Shown here: positions 1 to 8,976 of the stretch, piece by piece
How the letters are laid out: every line of letters begins with the position of its first letter
Position numbering within the stretch: position 1 is the stretch's first letter
DNA from: Halothiobacillus sp.
GTDB taxonomy: Bacteria; Pseudomonadota; Gammaproteobacteria; Halothiobacillales; Halothiobacillaceae
DNA length: 64,000 bases
Assembly (NCBI GenBank): GCA_016278265.1
Contig: JADQCE010000002.1
Span: 806,001-870,000 of the forward strand
Reading direction: 5' to 3'
Made by a program: the position numbers and the translations under genes
The notes under the pieces: generated by a model
What the model was told of the DNA's origin: nothing
Databases searched by the model: none
Seen by the model: the letters and a program-made list of their open reading frames with translations, nothing else

Positions 1-67
1 TTGGCGACACTACCTCTAAGCAGTTTGTTAGCGATTGAGCCGAAGGCGGGCGTCACCCCTCGGCACC

Positions 68-93
68 AATGCCCGGCCACAGGCCGGGCATTT
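68..93 (+). terminator. Rho-independent terminator before moeB
   Basis: A perfect 11-bp stem (AATGCCCGGCC / GGCCGGGCATT) with a 3-base loop is followed by a short T-rich run. It probably ends the transcript of the gene to the left of the window. In one frame bases 2-19 read as five codons and a stop, which may be the tail of that gene, but this is too short to identify. The hairpin ends 33 bp before the moeB start. Confidence 0.6.
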
Positions 94-126
94 GCGTTAC
101 CGGCATTTTCCGAAGACTAGGGCACC

Positions 127-900
127 ATGAAAGACGAACAACTGCTGCGCTACGGGCGCCACATCATGCTTGACGGACTGGATTACGACGGTCAGCAGCG
201 CCTGCTGGATGCCCGGGTGCTGATCGTCGGGCTGGGTGGCCTCGGCTCCCCGGTCGCGTTGTACCTTGCCGCAAGCGGGGTGGGCGAGCTGCATCTCGCC
301 GACTTCGATCACGTCGATCTGTCCAATCTCCAACGCCAGATCATCCATGACCAGGCGCGGGTGGGGCAGAGCAAGGTGGCCTCGGCCAGCGCACGCCTTG
401 GCGAGATCAATCCCGACGTCCGGTTGCTCCCGATCGAGGCCCGGCTGGAGGGCCAGCAGCTGCAGGAGGCGGTAGCGAAGGTCGACCTGGTGGTCGACTG
501 CTCGGACAACTTCGACTTGCGCTTTGCCCTGAATGCCGCCTGTGCCGAGCGCCGCGTGCCGCTGGTATCCGGTGCGGCGATCCAGTGGGCGGGGCAGGTG
601 ACGGTGTTCGACCATCGCGAGGTGGAAACGCCCTGTTACCGCTGCCTGTACCGCGAGGAAGGCCAGGACGAATTGCGCTGCGCGGAGACCGGCGTGCTCT
701 CGCCACTGGTGGGCATGATCGGCAGCCTGCAGGCCGCCGAGGCGATCAAGGTGCTCGCCGGATCTGGACGCCCGCTGATCGGGCGGCTGGCATTGTTCGA
801 TTTGCGGGATGCCGAGTGGCGCACCGTGAAATATCGCCAAGACCCCGACTGCCCCGTCTGCGCCTCCCGCCGTGCGGCAGGCAACGTCAATGACGAGTGA
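127..900 (+). CDS. moeB: MoeB/ThiF-family sulfur-carrier adenylyltransferase
   Basis: This E1-like enzyme adenylates the C-terminal glycine of a small sulfur carrier such as MoaD or ThiS, for molybdopterin or thiamine synthesis in the cytoplasm. The 257-aa length is typical of MoeB without a C-terminal rhodanese domain. The nucleotide-binding motif VGLGGLGSP lies near residue 35, an RQ-containing arginine segment follows at LSNLQRQIIHD, and DLVVDCSDNFDLR is the usual mid-domain signature. Two zinc-binding pairs are visible, CYRC near residue 170 and CPVC near the C-terminus. The ATG at 127 gives the normal family N-terminus (MKDEQLLRYGRHI). It stands alone between a terminator and the convergent debranching-enzyme gene. 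MoeB and ThiF cannot be separated by sequence alone. Confidence 0.9.
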   Translation: MKDEQLLRYGRHIMLDGLDYDGQQRLLDARVLIVGLGGLGSPVALYLAASGVGELHLADFDHVDLSNLQRQIIHDQARVGQSKVASASARLGEINPDVRLLPIEARLEGQQLQEAVAKVDLVVDCSDNFDLRFALNAACAERRVPLVSGAAIQWAGQVTVFDHREVETPCYRCLYREEGQDELRCAETGVLSPLVGMIGSLQAAEAIKVLAGSGRPLIGRLALFDLRDAEWRTVKYRQDPDCPVCASRRAAGNVNDE

Positions 901-944
901 ATCCCGCCTTGGCGGTGTGTTCCCCCCTCGAGCCGCGGGCGCCC

Positions 945-3104
945 TCACACCGTCACGTTCAGTTCGATCGGGCCTTTTCGCCGCTCGATATTGACCGCGA
1001 TGTCGTTGCCATGCCGACGAATGATCAAATCGAGTTCTCCCCCCCGGTGCCGAATACGCCTTATGCGCAGCCAGTTGATGTAATCGGGTAAACGCGGGTG
1101 ATCCAGTGAAACGCGGGCCGCGTCCGGATCAAAGCGCAAACCGAGTATCGCTTCCAGGAGCATGAACACGGAGCCAGCCGCCCAGGCCTGCGGTGAGCAG
1201 GCCACCGGGTAATGCGTCGGTGCCTGCCCCGTTATCCGCCCGAATCCGCAGAACAGCTCCGGCAGGCGATGTAGGTCGAAGTGAATGGCGGCGTTGAAGA
1301 GCCCCTCGAGCAGTACGAGGGCCTCGTCCTTGTGACCGTAGGAGGCCATGCCCGCTGCCGCCAGGGCCGTGTCGTGCGGCCAGACCGAACCGTTGTGATA
1401 GGACATCGGGTTGTAGCGGCACTCCTTTTCGAAGATGGTGCGCACGCCCCAGCCGTTGAACGCGGCCGGTGAAATCAGCCCGGCACTTACCCGGGCCGCC
1501 CGGTCGCGAGAGACGATGCCGGAATAGAGGAGATGCCCGGGGTTGGAGCTGCGCACCGTGCAGGGTCGGTCGTCACCGTCGATCGCCAGGGCGTAGGTGT
1601 CGATCTCCTCAAGCCAGAAGCGCTGCTCGAAATGCGCCTGCAGATCATCAGCCTTTCGGCGCCAGTCGCTCGCCTGGGAATCGTGGCTGAGGACTTCGGC
1701 CAGTTCGGCGCCCCGGCGCAGGGCATCGAAGGCATACCCCTGTACCTCGCACACGGCGACCGGTGGACGGGGTGGTTGTCCGTCGGCGTGAAAGACGGCG
1801 TCGTCCGAATCCTTCCAGCCCTGCTGGACCAGGCCCTGACCTTCATGACGCGCGTAGACGAGAAAGCCGTGTTGTGCCAACTGTCCCGTGACCCATGCCA
1901 GGGCTCGCGTGATGTTGGGCCAGATCTGCGTGATGAATTCGCGATCGCCGGTGCGACGGTAGTAGCGATACGCCAACATCACGAACAGGGGCGTGGCGTC
2001 CACCGAGCCGTAGTAGCGCTGGAAGGGGACTTCACCGAGTGCCGCCATCTCGCCATCGCGCATTTCGTGAATGATCTTGCCCGGTTCGGCCTCGTTGGCC
2101 GGATCCTCGCTGTCGGCCTGGGTCTCGGCCAGGAAGGCCAGCACGCCGCGTCCGATCTCCGGTTGGGTCCAGAGCGTCTGCAGGGCGGTAATGATGCCGT
2201 CGCGGCCGAAGGGGGTCGAGAACCACGGCACGCCGGCATAGGGGTAGAGGCCGAGCGCTGTTCGGGTGGTCAGCATGTGCAGATCGGCCACGGATCGGTT
2301 GATCCAGTCATTGAATTGCTCGTTGTCGGTGGTCACCTCGATACGGGAATCGCGATCCAACACCACGTCGTCCTCGATCGCCTTCATGCTCTGATCGTGG
2401 CTGGGCAGGTGGAAGGCGGTCTCGCCCTTCGTGCTGGATATCGTGGTCTCGATACGAAATGTCTCGCCGGGCTCGAGCTCAATGTCGTAACTAACCGTGT
2501 CGGACTCGATCCTCGCCGGCTTCGGGGTGAAACCCACCCGCGTGTGTCGGGCGAGTCCATCCAGGCCCTCGTATCCGAGGATCACGGCGCTTTCCTGCAC
2601 CTCCGGCTTTAGCTCATCGCCTCGACGAGCCCGGGTGTTGCCCCGTACCTCGAAGATATCGCGGAAGTCCGCGCCGATCTGGTAGGTCAGGTTGAAGGCC
2701 CGCCGCTGCTGGTGGTAGTTCGTGACCGTCAGCTGCTCGGTCAGGACGCAATTGGCGACTCCGATCTCGCGACGCATGTGCAGGTTTCCCTTGGGCAGCC
2801 AGAGCGTGTCGTCGGAAAACAGGTCGGGCGTGGTCTGGTCGATCACCAAGCGGCTGTTGTCCAGATGGACCATGGAATTGAGCAGTACCGGTTCGCGGCC
2901 GGCGAGCAGTAGATGCCAGTAGGACAGATGGCGTGTGCCCAGGTAATAGAACCCCTGATCACCGAAACCGGCCCGCCCCATCTCGCCGTGACGGCTGAAC
3001 ACCACGAAACCGTCCCCCGATTTGAGCACGCGGTTGCGGTCGTCGGCTCGGGCCGACATGGCCGGGATATACCAGCGGTTGTCGATCTGAATCGCGTCGT
3101 CCAT
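945..3104 (-). CDS. Amylo-alpha-1,6-glucosidase (glycogen debranching enzyme family)
   Basis: The 719-aa protein matches the bacterial two-domain glycogen-debranching family: an N-terminal beta-sandwich (GDE_N type, about residues 20-220, with GFGDQGFYYLGTRHLSYW) and a C-terminal (alpha/alpha)6 glucosidase barrel. Barrel signatures include AGVPWFSTPFGRDGIITALQ near residue 290 and YHNGSVWPHDTALAAAG near residue 575, which hold the usual acidic catalytic region. The expected role is hydrolysis of alpha-1,6 branches in glycogen-like glucan or turnover of a related alpha-glucan. It lies 41 bp downstream of a GT4 glycosyltransferase on the same strand, a pairing seen widely in bacteria, so the two are probably one operon. 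The exact substrate cannot be read from the sequence. Confidence 0.85.
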   Translation of the reverse strand: MDDAIQIDNRWYIPAMSARADDRNRVLKSGDGFVVFSRHGEMGRAGFGDQGFYYLGTRHLSYWHLLLAGREPVLLNSMVHLDNSRLVIDQTTPDLFSDDTLWLPKGNLHMRREIGVANCVLTEQLTVTNYHQQRRAFNLTYQIGADFRDIFEVRGNTRARRGDELKPEVQESAVILGYEGLDGLARHTRVGFTPKPARIESDTVSYDIELEPGETFRIETTISSTKGETAFHLPSHDQSMKAIEDDVVLDRDSRIEVTTDNEQFNDWINRSVADLHMLTTRTALGLYPYAGVPWFSTPFGRDGIITALQTLWTQPEIGRGVLAFLAETQADSEDPANEAEPGKIIHEMRDGEMAALGEVPFQRYYGSVDATPLFVMLAYRYYRRTGDREFITQIWPNITRALAWVTGQLAQHGFLVYARHEGQGLVQQGWKDSDDAVFHADGQPPRPPVAVCEVQGYAFDALRRGAELAEVLSHDSQASDWRRKADDLQAHFEQRFWLEEIDTYALAIDGDDRPCTVRSSNPGHLLYSGIVSRDRAARVSAGLISPAAFNGWGVRTIFEKECRYNPMSYHNGSVWPHDTALAAAGMASYGHKDEALVLLEGLFNAAIHFDLHRLPELFCGFGRITGQAPTHYPVACSPQAWAAGSVFMLLEAILGLRFDPDAARVSLDHPRLPDYINWLRIRRIRHRGGELDLIIRRHGNDIAVNIERRKGPIELNVTV

Positions 3105-3145
3105 CGGTCACCCCTCGCTCAGTCGGTCCGAAAGAAACATTGCGC

Positions 3146-4182
3146 TCACGTGGGGGCGGCAAGTTGCCGGTAAAGGTCTAGGTACCCATGAAGCATATGT
3201 TCTGCCGTGAAGCGCTGCTCGAAATAGGCACGACAGCCGGCGCGATCGATCCGCTCGATCCGATCGAGGGCGTCCACCGCCTCGTCGACCGACGCGACCA
3301 CGTAGCCGCTTACGCCTTCGCTCATGACCTCGGGTACGGCGCCTTGGCTGTAGGCGATCACCGGGGTGCCGCAGGCCATGGCCTCGATCATCGCCAGGCC
3401 GAATGGCTCCGGCCAGTCGATCGGGAACAGCAGGGCCAGCGCCCCGCCCAAGAATTCGTTCTTGCCGTGCTCGTCGACCTCGCCCACGTATTCGATCAGG
3501 GGATGCTCCAGGCGGTGCTGGATGCGGGTATCGAAATAGTCCCGGTCGAACGGGTCGACTTTGGCGGCCATCTTCAGTGGGATACCCGCACGAATCGCGA
3601 TGTCGATGGCCGCCTCAGGGCCCTTCTCCGGCGACATCCGTCCGAGAAACGCCAAGTAGCTTCCGCGCTCGCCACGGAACGTGTAGGAATCGGCCGGGAT
3701 GCCGTTGTAGACGGTTCCCGCCCATCGGGCCACATCCCGTAGCGGGCCGCGTTGGCTGTCGGAGATGGAGGCCACGTGAATGTCGCTGAATTCCTCGTAG
3801 AGGGGGCAGAGATCCGGCAGGTTGAGGCGCCCATGGAGCGTGGTCAGTTGGGGGACCGACATCCGGCGCCAGAGCGGGTAGTGCAGGAAGTCGGTATGGA
3901 AATGGACCAGATCGTAATCCGCCGCTTCCCGGGCCACCCTGGCGAGTTGCAGGACGTGCCACGCCAGGGGGTCACGCCGTGTCGTCGAGAACCTTAGGGC
4001 TTCGGCCACTCCGGGGCGCAATCGCGCGCTGGTCCGTGAATCGCCACTGGCGTAGAGGGTCACCTCGTGGCCTTCTCGGACCAGCGCTTCGGTGAGGTAG
4101 TGCACGATACGCTCGGTTCCCCCATAGGTCCGGGGCGGAACGGAACGCTTTCATGCAACGGGGCAACCTGGGCGATTCTCAC
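3146..4182 (-). pseudogene. GT4-family glycosyltransferase, frameshifted near its start
   Basis: The open frame from 4105 to 3146 (319 codons) encodes a GT-B glycosyltransferase with the nucleotide-sugar binding region EPFGLAMIEAMACGTPVIAY near residue 235 and an FLGRMSPEKGPE segment near residue 150. It begins in mid-domain. The missing N-terminus lies upstream in another frame: a GTG at 4182, with GGAGGT 8 bases before it, encodes VRIAQVAPLHESVP, the usual start of this family. The frames are split by a tandem 5-base duplication (GTTCC twice on the minus strand, plus-strand 4137-4146). Removing one copy restores HESVPPRTYGGTERIVHYL. The rest of the gene is intact. A GTG at 4105 could at best give an N-truncated protein. 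It heads the operon with the debranching enzyme. Confidence 0.75.
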
Positions 4183-4300
4183 GACACCACCTCCACCATC
4201 GACCGTATCTCGACAGGCCTTCCGGTGGCAGACGGTGGCAAATCTCCGTCTCGTCGAACCGAATTCCCGGCTATTTTGGCCGTCTTGGCCGTGCCGAGAA

Positions 4301-4340
4301 CTCAGCTGAAGGCGGCCGGAAGCCGGCGCCTTCAGCTGAG
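4301..4340. other. Long inverted repeat downstream of pyrD
   Basis: A near-perfect hairpin with arms CTCAGCTGAAGGCG (4301-4314) and CGCCTTCAGCTGAG (4327-4340) and a 12-base loop. It lies 68 bp beyond the pyrD stop and about 120 bp upstream of the GT4 start. No T run follows on either strand, so it may be a terminator of weak type, an RNA-processing site or a protein-binding site. Confidence 0.45.
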
Positions 4341-4407
4341 TATAGTCAGGAGAGAAAAGTATTCCGGAAAATGCAGGAAGAAAGGCCGGATTGGCCCGCG
4401 ACGAGGC

Positions 4408-5460
4408 TTAACCCGCCGCTTGCTCAGATGTTGCGAGGGCCTGATTCACGAGGGCCTGGGCTATTTCACCCACCAGGGCGGGGCCGCGGTAAATCAGGCC
4501 GGTGTAGACCTGAACCAGGTCGGCCCCGGCGCGAATCTTTTCCAGTGCCGTTTCACCCGAGTCGATACCCCCGACACCGATGATGGGGAAGTCCTCGGGC
4601 AGGTGCTCGCGCAGGGCGGCGATTACCTCGGTCGAACGCTCGCGCACGGGACGGCCACTCAACCCACCGGCTTCGTCCGCGTTCGGCAGGCCCGAGACCA
4701 GCGGGCGACCGATGGTGGTGTTGGTCGCGATCACCGCGTCGATCCCATGGGCGACCAGGGCGTCTACCAGCGCTGGGACTTCCTCGTCTTCAAGGTCCGG
4801 GGCGATCTTGATCGCCAGCGGCACGTGCCGACCACTGTCTTGACGCAGTCGCTCGCGCTCCTCGGCCAGGCCGGCGAGCAGGGCGGTGAAGGCCTCACCC
4901 CCCTGCAGGTTGCGCAGGTTGGCGGTGTTTGGCGAGGAGATGTTGATCGTGACGTAGTCGGCCGTGTGGTAGACGGCGGCGAGGCCGGCGCGATAATCGT
5001 CCAGCGCGCTCTCGATCGGCGTATCGAAGTTCTTGCCCAGGTTGATTCCGAGCGGCACGGTGCGCGGCGCGTCCGCGATGTTCGCCAGGGCGGACTCGAT
5101 GCCGTCGTTGTTGAAGCCCATGCGGTTGATCAGGGCCTCGGCATCGGCCAACCGGAACAGCCGCGGCGCGGGATTGCCCGGCTGGGCGCGCGGGGTAAGC
5201 GTGCCCACCTCGAGAAAGCCGAAGCCCAGGCAGGAGAGCCCGGCGACGTGCGCGGCGTTCTTGTCCAGGCCGGCCGCCAGGCCGACGCGGTTGGGAAACT
5301 CCAGTCCCATGACGGTGGTCGGATCGTCCGGCACACCGCGGCGTTGCATCCCGCACCACGGCGTGCGGGCGGCCAGGTCGAGCAGACCGAGAGTGGCTCG
5401 ATGAGCGGTCTCCGGGTCGAGTCGGAATAGCAGCGGTCGAAGCAGGGGATAGAGGTCCAT
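4408..5460 (-). CDS. pyrD: Dihydroorotate dehydrogenase (quinone), class 2
   Basis: It oxidises dihydroorotate to orotate with FMN and passes electrons to the quinone pool at the inner membrane (pyrimidine synthesis, step 4). The 350-aa protein starts at the ATG at 5460 ([20 protein letters not shown]), the normal class 2 N-terminal membrane-associating helix; an upstream in-frame ATG would add 17 unrelated residues. Family signatures are [10 protein letters not shown] near residue 60, [18 protein letters not shown] near 170, and the FMN-phosphate region [19 protein letters not shown] near 290. The other pyrimidine gene here, pyrC, lies 2.5 kb away on the other strand, so the two are not one operon. 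Confidence 0.95.
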   Translation of the reverse strand: MDLYPLLRPLLFRLDPETAHRATLGLLDLAARTPWCGMQRRGVPDDPTTVMGLEFPNRVGLAAGLDKNAAHVAGLSCLGFGFLEVGTLTPRAQPGNPAPRLFRLADAEALINRMGFNNDGIESALANIADAPRTVPLGINLGKNFDTPIESALDDYRAGLAAVYHTADYVTINISSPNTANLRNLQGGEAFTALLAGLAEERERLRQDSGRHVPLAIKIAPDLEDEEVPALVDALVAHGIDAVIATNTTIGRPLVSGLPNADEAGGLSGRPVRERSTEVIAALREHLPEDFPIIGVGGIDSGETALEKIRAGADLVQVYTGLIYRGPALVGEIAQALVNQALATSEQAAG

Positions 5461-5649
5461 GGCACACGCAATTTGATGGCAATCGGATGGAAAACGCCAT
5501 TGTAACGGCATTCATGCCATGGGCGACGCCGGCGCCTGGGCGGGAGCCTGGGCCGGGGGGTGGCCCGAGCCTTGGCCGCGGTTGATATACTCCGCCCCCG
5601 CGCTCCCCGGCCTTGCCGGGGCAAATCGCCTGTCACGAGATAGTTGCCC

Positions 5650-7215
5650 ATGCTCGACTCCCGCCGTTTTCACCTGATCGTCCTCGCTCTGGCCGTGGCG
5701 ATCGGCTACGTCTGGGGTATTGCCAGCCTGCCGCTGTTCGATCTCGATGAAGGCGCGTTTACCGGCGCGACCTGGGCGATGTTCGAGCGCGGCGACTTCC
5801 TCACCCCCTATCTCAACGAGGAGCCGCGCTTCGCCAAGCCGATACTGATCTACTGGTTGCAGGCCGCCTCCGTGGGGCTGTTCGGGTTTACCGAGTGGGC
5901 CTTCCGCCTGCCATCGGTCCTCGCCTCGGCGGCGTGGGTCGGGTTGATCTACGTCTTTGCCGATCGTTATCTCGGCGCGCGGCCGGCCTTCTTTGCCGGG
6001 TTGATCGCGGCCACCTCGCTGATGACCACCGTGGTCGGCAAGGCGGCGATTTCCGATGCCGTCCTGCTGCTCTTTCTGACCGGCGCTGTATTTGCCACCT
6101 TCAATCACTGGGCGAGCGGGGAGCGGCGCTGGGTGCGCTGGGCCTATCTCGCGATGGCACTGGGCTTTCTCACCAAGGGGCCGGTGGCGGTGGTGATCCC
6201 GGCGGCGGCCAGCTTCGCGTTCTACCTGGTCACGGCGCGCGGGCGAGACTGGTGGCGCGCGGTGCTCGACTGGAGGGGGATCGTCATCTTCCTGGCCGTG
6301 GCGCTGCCCTGGTACGTGGCCGTCTGGATCGAACACGGCCAGCATTTCATCGACGAGTTCTTCCTCAAGAACAATGTCAGCCGTTTCGACGAGCCGATGG
6401 AGGGGCATTCCGGTGGGTTGTGGTACTACCCGCTGGTCACCCTGATCGCCTTGCTGCCGTTCACCGGCGCGGTACTCACCGCGTTGCGCTACCTGCCCAG
6501 CGACTGGCAGGGGGCCTACGGCAGGCCGGCCTCGTTGCCGCTGGCGTTGCGGCGGTTTGGCTGGATCTGGTTTGGCCTGACGCTTTTGCTGTTCTCGTTT
6601 TCCGGCACCAAGCTGCCGCATTATCTCAACTACGGTCTGGTGGGGTTGATGCTGGTGATGGCATCCCACCTGCCGCACATCCGTAATCGCTGGCTGCATC
6701 TGGTGCCACCGGCGCTGTTCCTGCTGTTCGTGCTGCTGTTGCCCTGGCTGGTCGAGATCAATTTCGACCAGATCAAGCCGTCCTACGCGCAGGACATGCT
6801 GGCCGAGCGTGATCGGTTCTTCGGGATGTCGTGGTACCTGATCGTCGGCGGCGCGTTGCTGCTGGTGATGGCCGCCGGTGTCGTGCGTTCATGGTCGCTG
6901 CCCAAGGTGATGATCCCGGTGGCCCTGTCCTGTTCACTGGTCGTCAATGCGCTGGTACTCAACGCCGTCGGCCAGATGCAGCAGGGGCCGGTACGCGAGG
7001 CGGGGGTGATGGCGCGTGACCTGCCGGGGCCGCTGGTCATGCGGGACATCAACGTGCCGAGCTTCGGTGTCTACGCCCAGCAGGTGGTCGAACGGCGCGA
7101 GGTGCGCGAAGGAGATCTGTTATTGACCCGTGCCGAGCGCGCCGAGCGCACGCCGGGGGAGGTGCTGTACGCGAAAGGCGGCTACGTCCTGATGCGGGTC
7201 GGAGCCAGCGACTGA
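5650..7215 (+). CDS. ArnT-like integral-membrane glycosyltransferase (PMT/GT83 family)
   Basis: A 521-aa polytopic membrane protein with about a dozen predicted hydrophobic helices. The first periplasmic loop carries the family acidic motif FDLDEGAFTGATWAMFERGD and the segment PRFAKPILIYWLQ, both typical of lipid A aminoarabinose transferase-type enzymes, which move a sugar from undecaprenyl phosphate to a lipid or protein acceptor in the periplasm. The ATG at 5650 is preferred over a TTG two codons upstream. ArnT proper is usually somewhat longer, and no other arn genes are visible, so the acceptor and sugar are unknown. ugd, also in the window, makes UDP-glucuronate, a precursor for aminoarabinose, but the link is only circumstantial. 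Confidence 0.8.
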   Translation: MLDSRRFHLIVLALAVAIGYVWGIASLPLFDLDEGAFTGATWAMFERGDFLTPYLNEEPRFAKPILIYWLQAASVGLFGFTEWAFRLPSVLASAAWVGLIYVFADRYLGARPAFFAGLIAATSLMTTVVGKAAISDAVLLLFLTGAVFATFNHWASGERRWVRWAYLAMALGFLTKGPVAVVIPAAASFAFYLVTARGRDWWRAVLDWRGIVIFLAVALPWYVAVWIEHGQHFIDEFFLKNNVSRFDEPMEGHSGGLWYYPLVTLIALLPFTGAVLTALRYLPSDWQGAYGRPASLPLALRRFGWIWFGLTLLLFSFSGTKLPHYLNYGLVGLMLVMASHLPHIRNRWLHLVPPALFLLFVLLLPWLVEINFDQIKPSYAQDMLAERDRFFGMSWYLIVGGALLLVMAAGVVRSWSLPKVMIPVALSCSLVVNALVLNAVGQMQQGPVREAGVMARDLPGPLVMRDINVPSFGVYAQQVVERREVREGDLLLTRAERAERTPGEVLYAKGGYVLMRVGASD

Positions 7216-7377
7216 CGCCGTGCGTCCGCGCCCATGCGCGGCGCCCGACGGCCAATCGTTAATGCGCTACCATGACGTAAGGTGAAGGCCATGGAAGCGC
7301 AATTGACGGATCGTTCAGACCCACGATGACAGGCTTGGCGGCACTCGACGCGGCCTGTTGGTTAGAGAGGTAGAGGT

Positions 7378-7872
7378 ATGCAGGATTTTCTCAAGAATCG
7401 CCGCCGTTTCATGACCGCCATGGCCGGTGCCGGGGCCGCATTCGGCCTGGGCCGGGCTCACGCCCAGGATGGCGGCGGGGAGCAGGAATTGTTCTTCCCC
7501 GGTGACGAGCCCGCGCACAAGGTCATCTACCAGCTCAATCACGGCGACGTGGAGTACCAGACCCACGTGCTCAACTCGTTGACCGCCATGATCGGCAAGT
7601 ACGGCGGCAACGTGAAGATCGCCGTGGCCTGCTTCGCCAAGGGCATTCACATTCTCGCCAAGGAGCCCATGCGCGAGGTCGACGAGGAGATCTACGCCCG
7701 CGTCGAGGGGTTCGCCACGAACTATGACGTTGAGTGGATCGCCTGTGGCAACACCATGGATACCGTCGGCTACAGCGCGGATGACATCCGGGATTTCGCC
7801 CGCATCGAGCAGGTCGGTGCCGCGGCCCTGATGGAATACCAGGAAGACGGTTACGCCTACATCTCCTGGTGA
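7378..7872 (+). CDS. Exported DsrE-family protein with Tat-type signal
   Basis: A 164-aa protein starting with a twin-arginine-like export signal (NRRRFMTAMAGAGAAFGLGRAHA, quoted in parts: RRRF core, hydrophobic stretch, AHA cleavage site). The mature part is a single DsrE/DsrF-like domain with VIYQLNHGD, VACFAKGIHIL and WIACGNTMDTVGY. The cysteine in the last motif aligns with the conserved cysteine position of DsrE-like proteins involved in sulfur transfer. DsrE proteins are normally cytoplasmic; exported versions are common in sulfur-oxidising bacteria but their partner is unknown. It is monocistronic, with pyrC following after 60 bp. Confidence 0.8.
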   Translation: MQDFLKNRRRFMTAMAGAGAAFGLGRAHAQDGGGEQELFFPGDEPAHKVIYQLNHGDVEYQTHVLNSLTAMIGKYGGNVKIAVACFAKGIHILAKEPMREVDEEIYARVEGFATNYDVEWIACGNTMDTVGYSADDIRDFARIEQVGAAALMEYQEDGYAYISW

Positions 7873-7932
7873 CAATCTCATGCGACACTTGAACAACCTA
7901 TTTAAACCTATTGATCCCATTAAGGATTGTCT

Positions 7933-8976
7933 GTGGATGAACTGATTATTCGCCAGCCGGACGACTGGCACCTGCACCTGCGCGACGGTGCGATGCTTGA
8001 GGCGGTAGCCAGCTTGTCGGCCCGACAGTGCGCTCGGGCGATCATCATGCCTAACCTGGTGCCGCCGGTGACCAGCGTGGCCGAGGCCCGGGCCTACCGG
8101 GACCGCATCCTCGCCGCCGTGGGGCCGGATTCCGATTTCGAGCCGCTGATGACGCTCTACCTCACCGACCGCACTACGGCCAGCGAGATCGAGCAGGCGG
8201 CGGCCGAGCCGCATATCCACGCGGTCAAGCTCTATCCGGCCGGGGCGACCACCAATTCCGAGAACGGGGTCACCGATCCGCTGGCAATCGAGTCGGTGCT
8301 TGCCGCCCTGGAGCGCACCGGTTTGCCGCTGTGCGTCCACGGCGAGGTGGTCGACCCGGCGGTGGACATCTTCGATCGCGAGGCGGTATTCATCGAGCGG
8401 GTGCTCGCGCCGATGCTCGAGCGCTACCCGAACCTGCGGGTGGTGATGGAGCACATCACCACCGCCCAGGCGGTCGCCTTCGTGCGCTCCCAGGGCGAAC
8501 GCCTCGGCGCGACCATCACGGCGCATCATCTGATGTTCAACCGCAACGCCATGCTGGCCGGCGGGATTCGCCCGCACTACTACTGCCTGCCGATCCTCAA
8601 GCGCGAGAAGCACCGCGAGGCACTGCTGGAAGCGGCGGTGGACCCGTCGGGCAAGTTCTTCATGGGCACCGACAGCGCCCCGCACCCCAAAGGCGCCAAG
8701 GAATCCGCCTGCGGTTGCGCCGGGGCGTTCACCGCGCCGGTGGCCACCGAGCTCTACGCCCAGGTGTTCGACCAGCTGGGCGTGCTCGATCGCCTCGAGG
8801 CGTTCACCAGCCTCAACGGCCCGCGCTTCTACGGATTGCCGGCCAACGAGCGGCGCCTGCGACTGGAGCGAAAGGCCCAGGTCGTGCCGGCGCCGTTCGA
8901 CTGCGGCGGTGACGTGGTGGTGCCGTTCTTGAGTGGCGAGACGATCGAGTGGACGGCCTCCTTGCTCGATGAGTGA
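7933..8976 (+). CDS. pyrC: Dihydroorotase, class II (short form)
   Basis: A zinc amidohydrolase that cyclises carbamoyl aspartate to dihydroorotate. The metal ligands are visible: DWHLHLRDG near residue 10, the carboxylated-lysine region HAVKLYPAGATTNSENG near 100, HGEVVD near 135, MEHITT near 175, and GTDSAPHPKGAKES near 245 with the catalytic aspartate. The 347-aa length is typical of the E. coli-type enzyme. A GTG at 7933 is chosen because AAGGA lies 6 bases before it; a TTG at 7927 abuts that site directly. It overlaps truD by 8 bases, so the two are translationally coupled. Confidence 0.93.
   Translation: MDELIIRQPDDWHLHLRDGAMLEAVASLSARQCARAIIMPNLVPPVTSVAEARAYRDRILAAVGPDSDFEPLMTLYLTDRTTASEIEQAAAEPHIHAVKLYPAGATTNSENGVTDPLAIESVLAALERTGLPLCVHGEVVDPAVDIFDREAVFIERVLAPMLERYPNLRVVMEHITTAQAVAFVRSQGERLGATITAHHLMFNRNAMLAGGIRPHYYCLPILKREKHREALLEAAVDPSGKFFMGTDSAPHPKGAKESACGCAGAFTAPVATELYAQVFDQLGVLDRLEAFTSLNGPRFYGLPANERRLRLERKAQVVPAPFDCGGDVVVPFLSGETIEWTASLLDE

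Noticed and set aside
1533-2612. Long open frame (359 codons) on the plus strand
   Set aside because: It lies wholly within the debranching-enzyme gene on the other strand, and its translation shows only GC-driven composition with no domain.
4153-5430. 425-codon open frame on the plus strand
   Set aside because: Antisense of pyrD.
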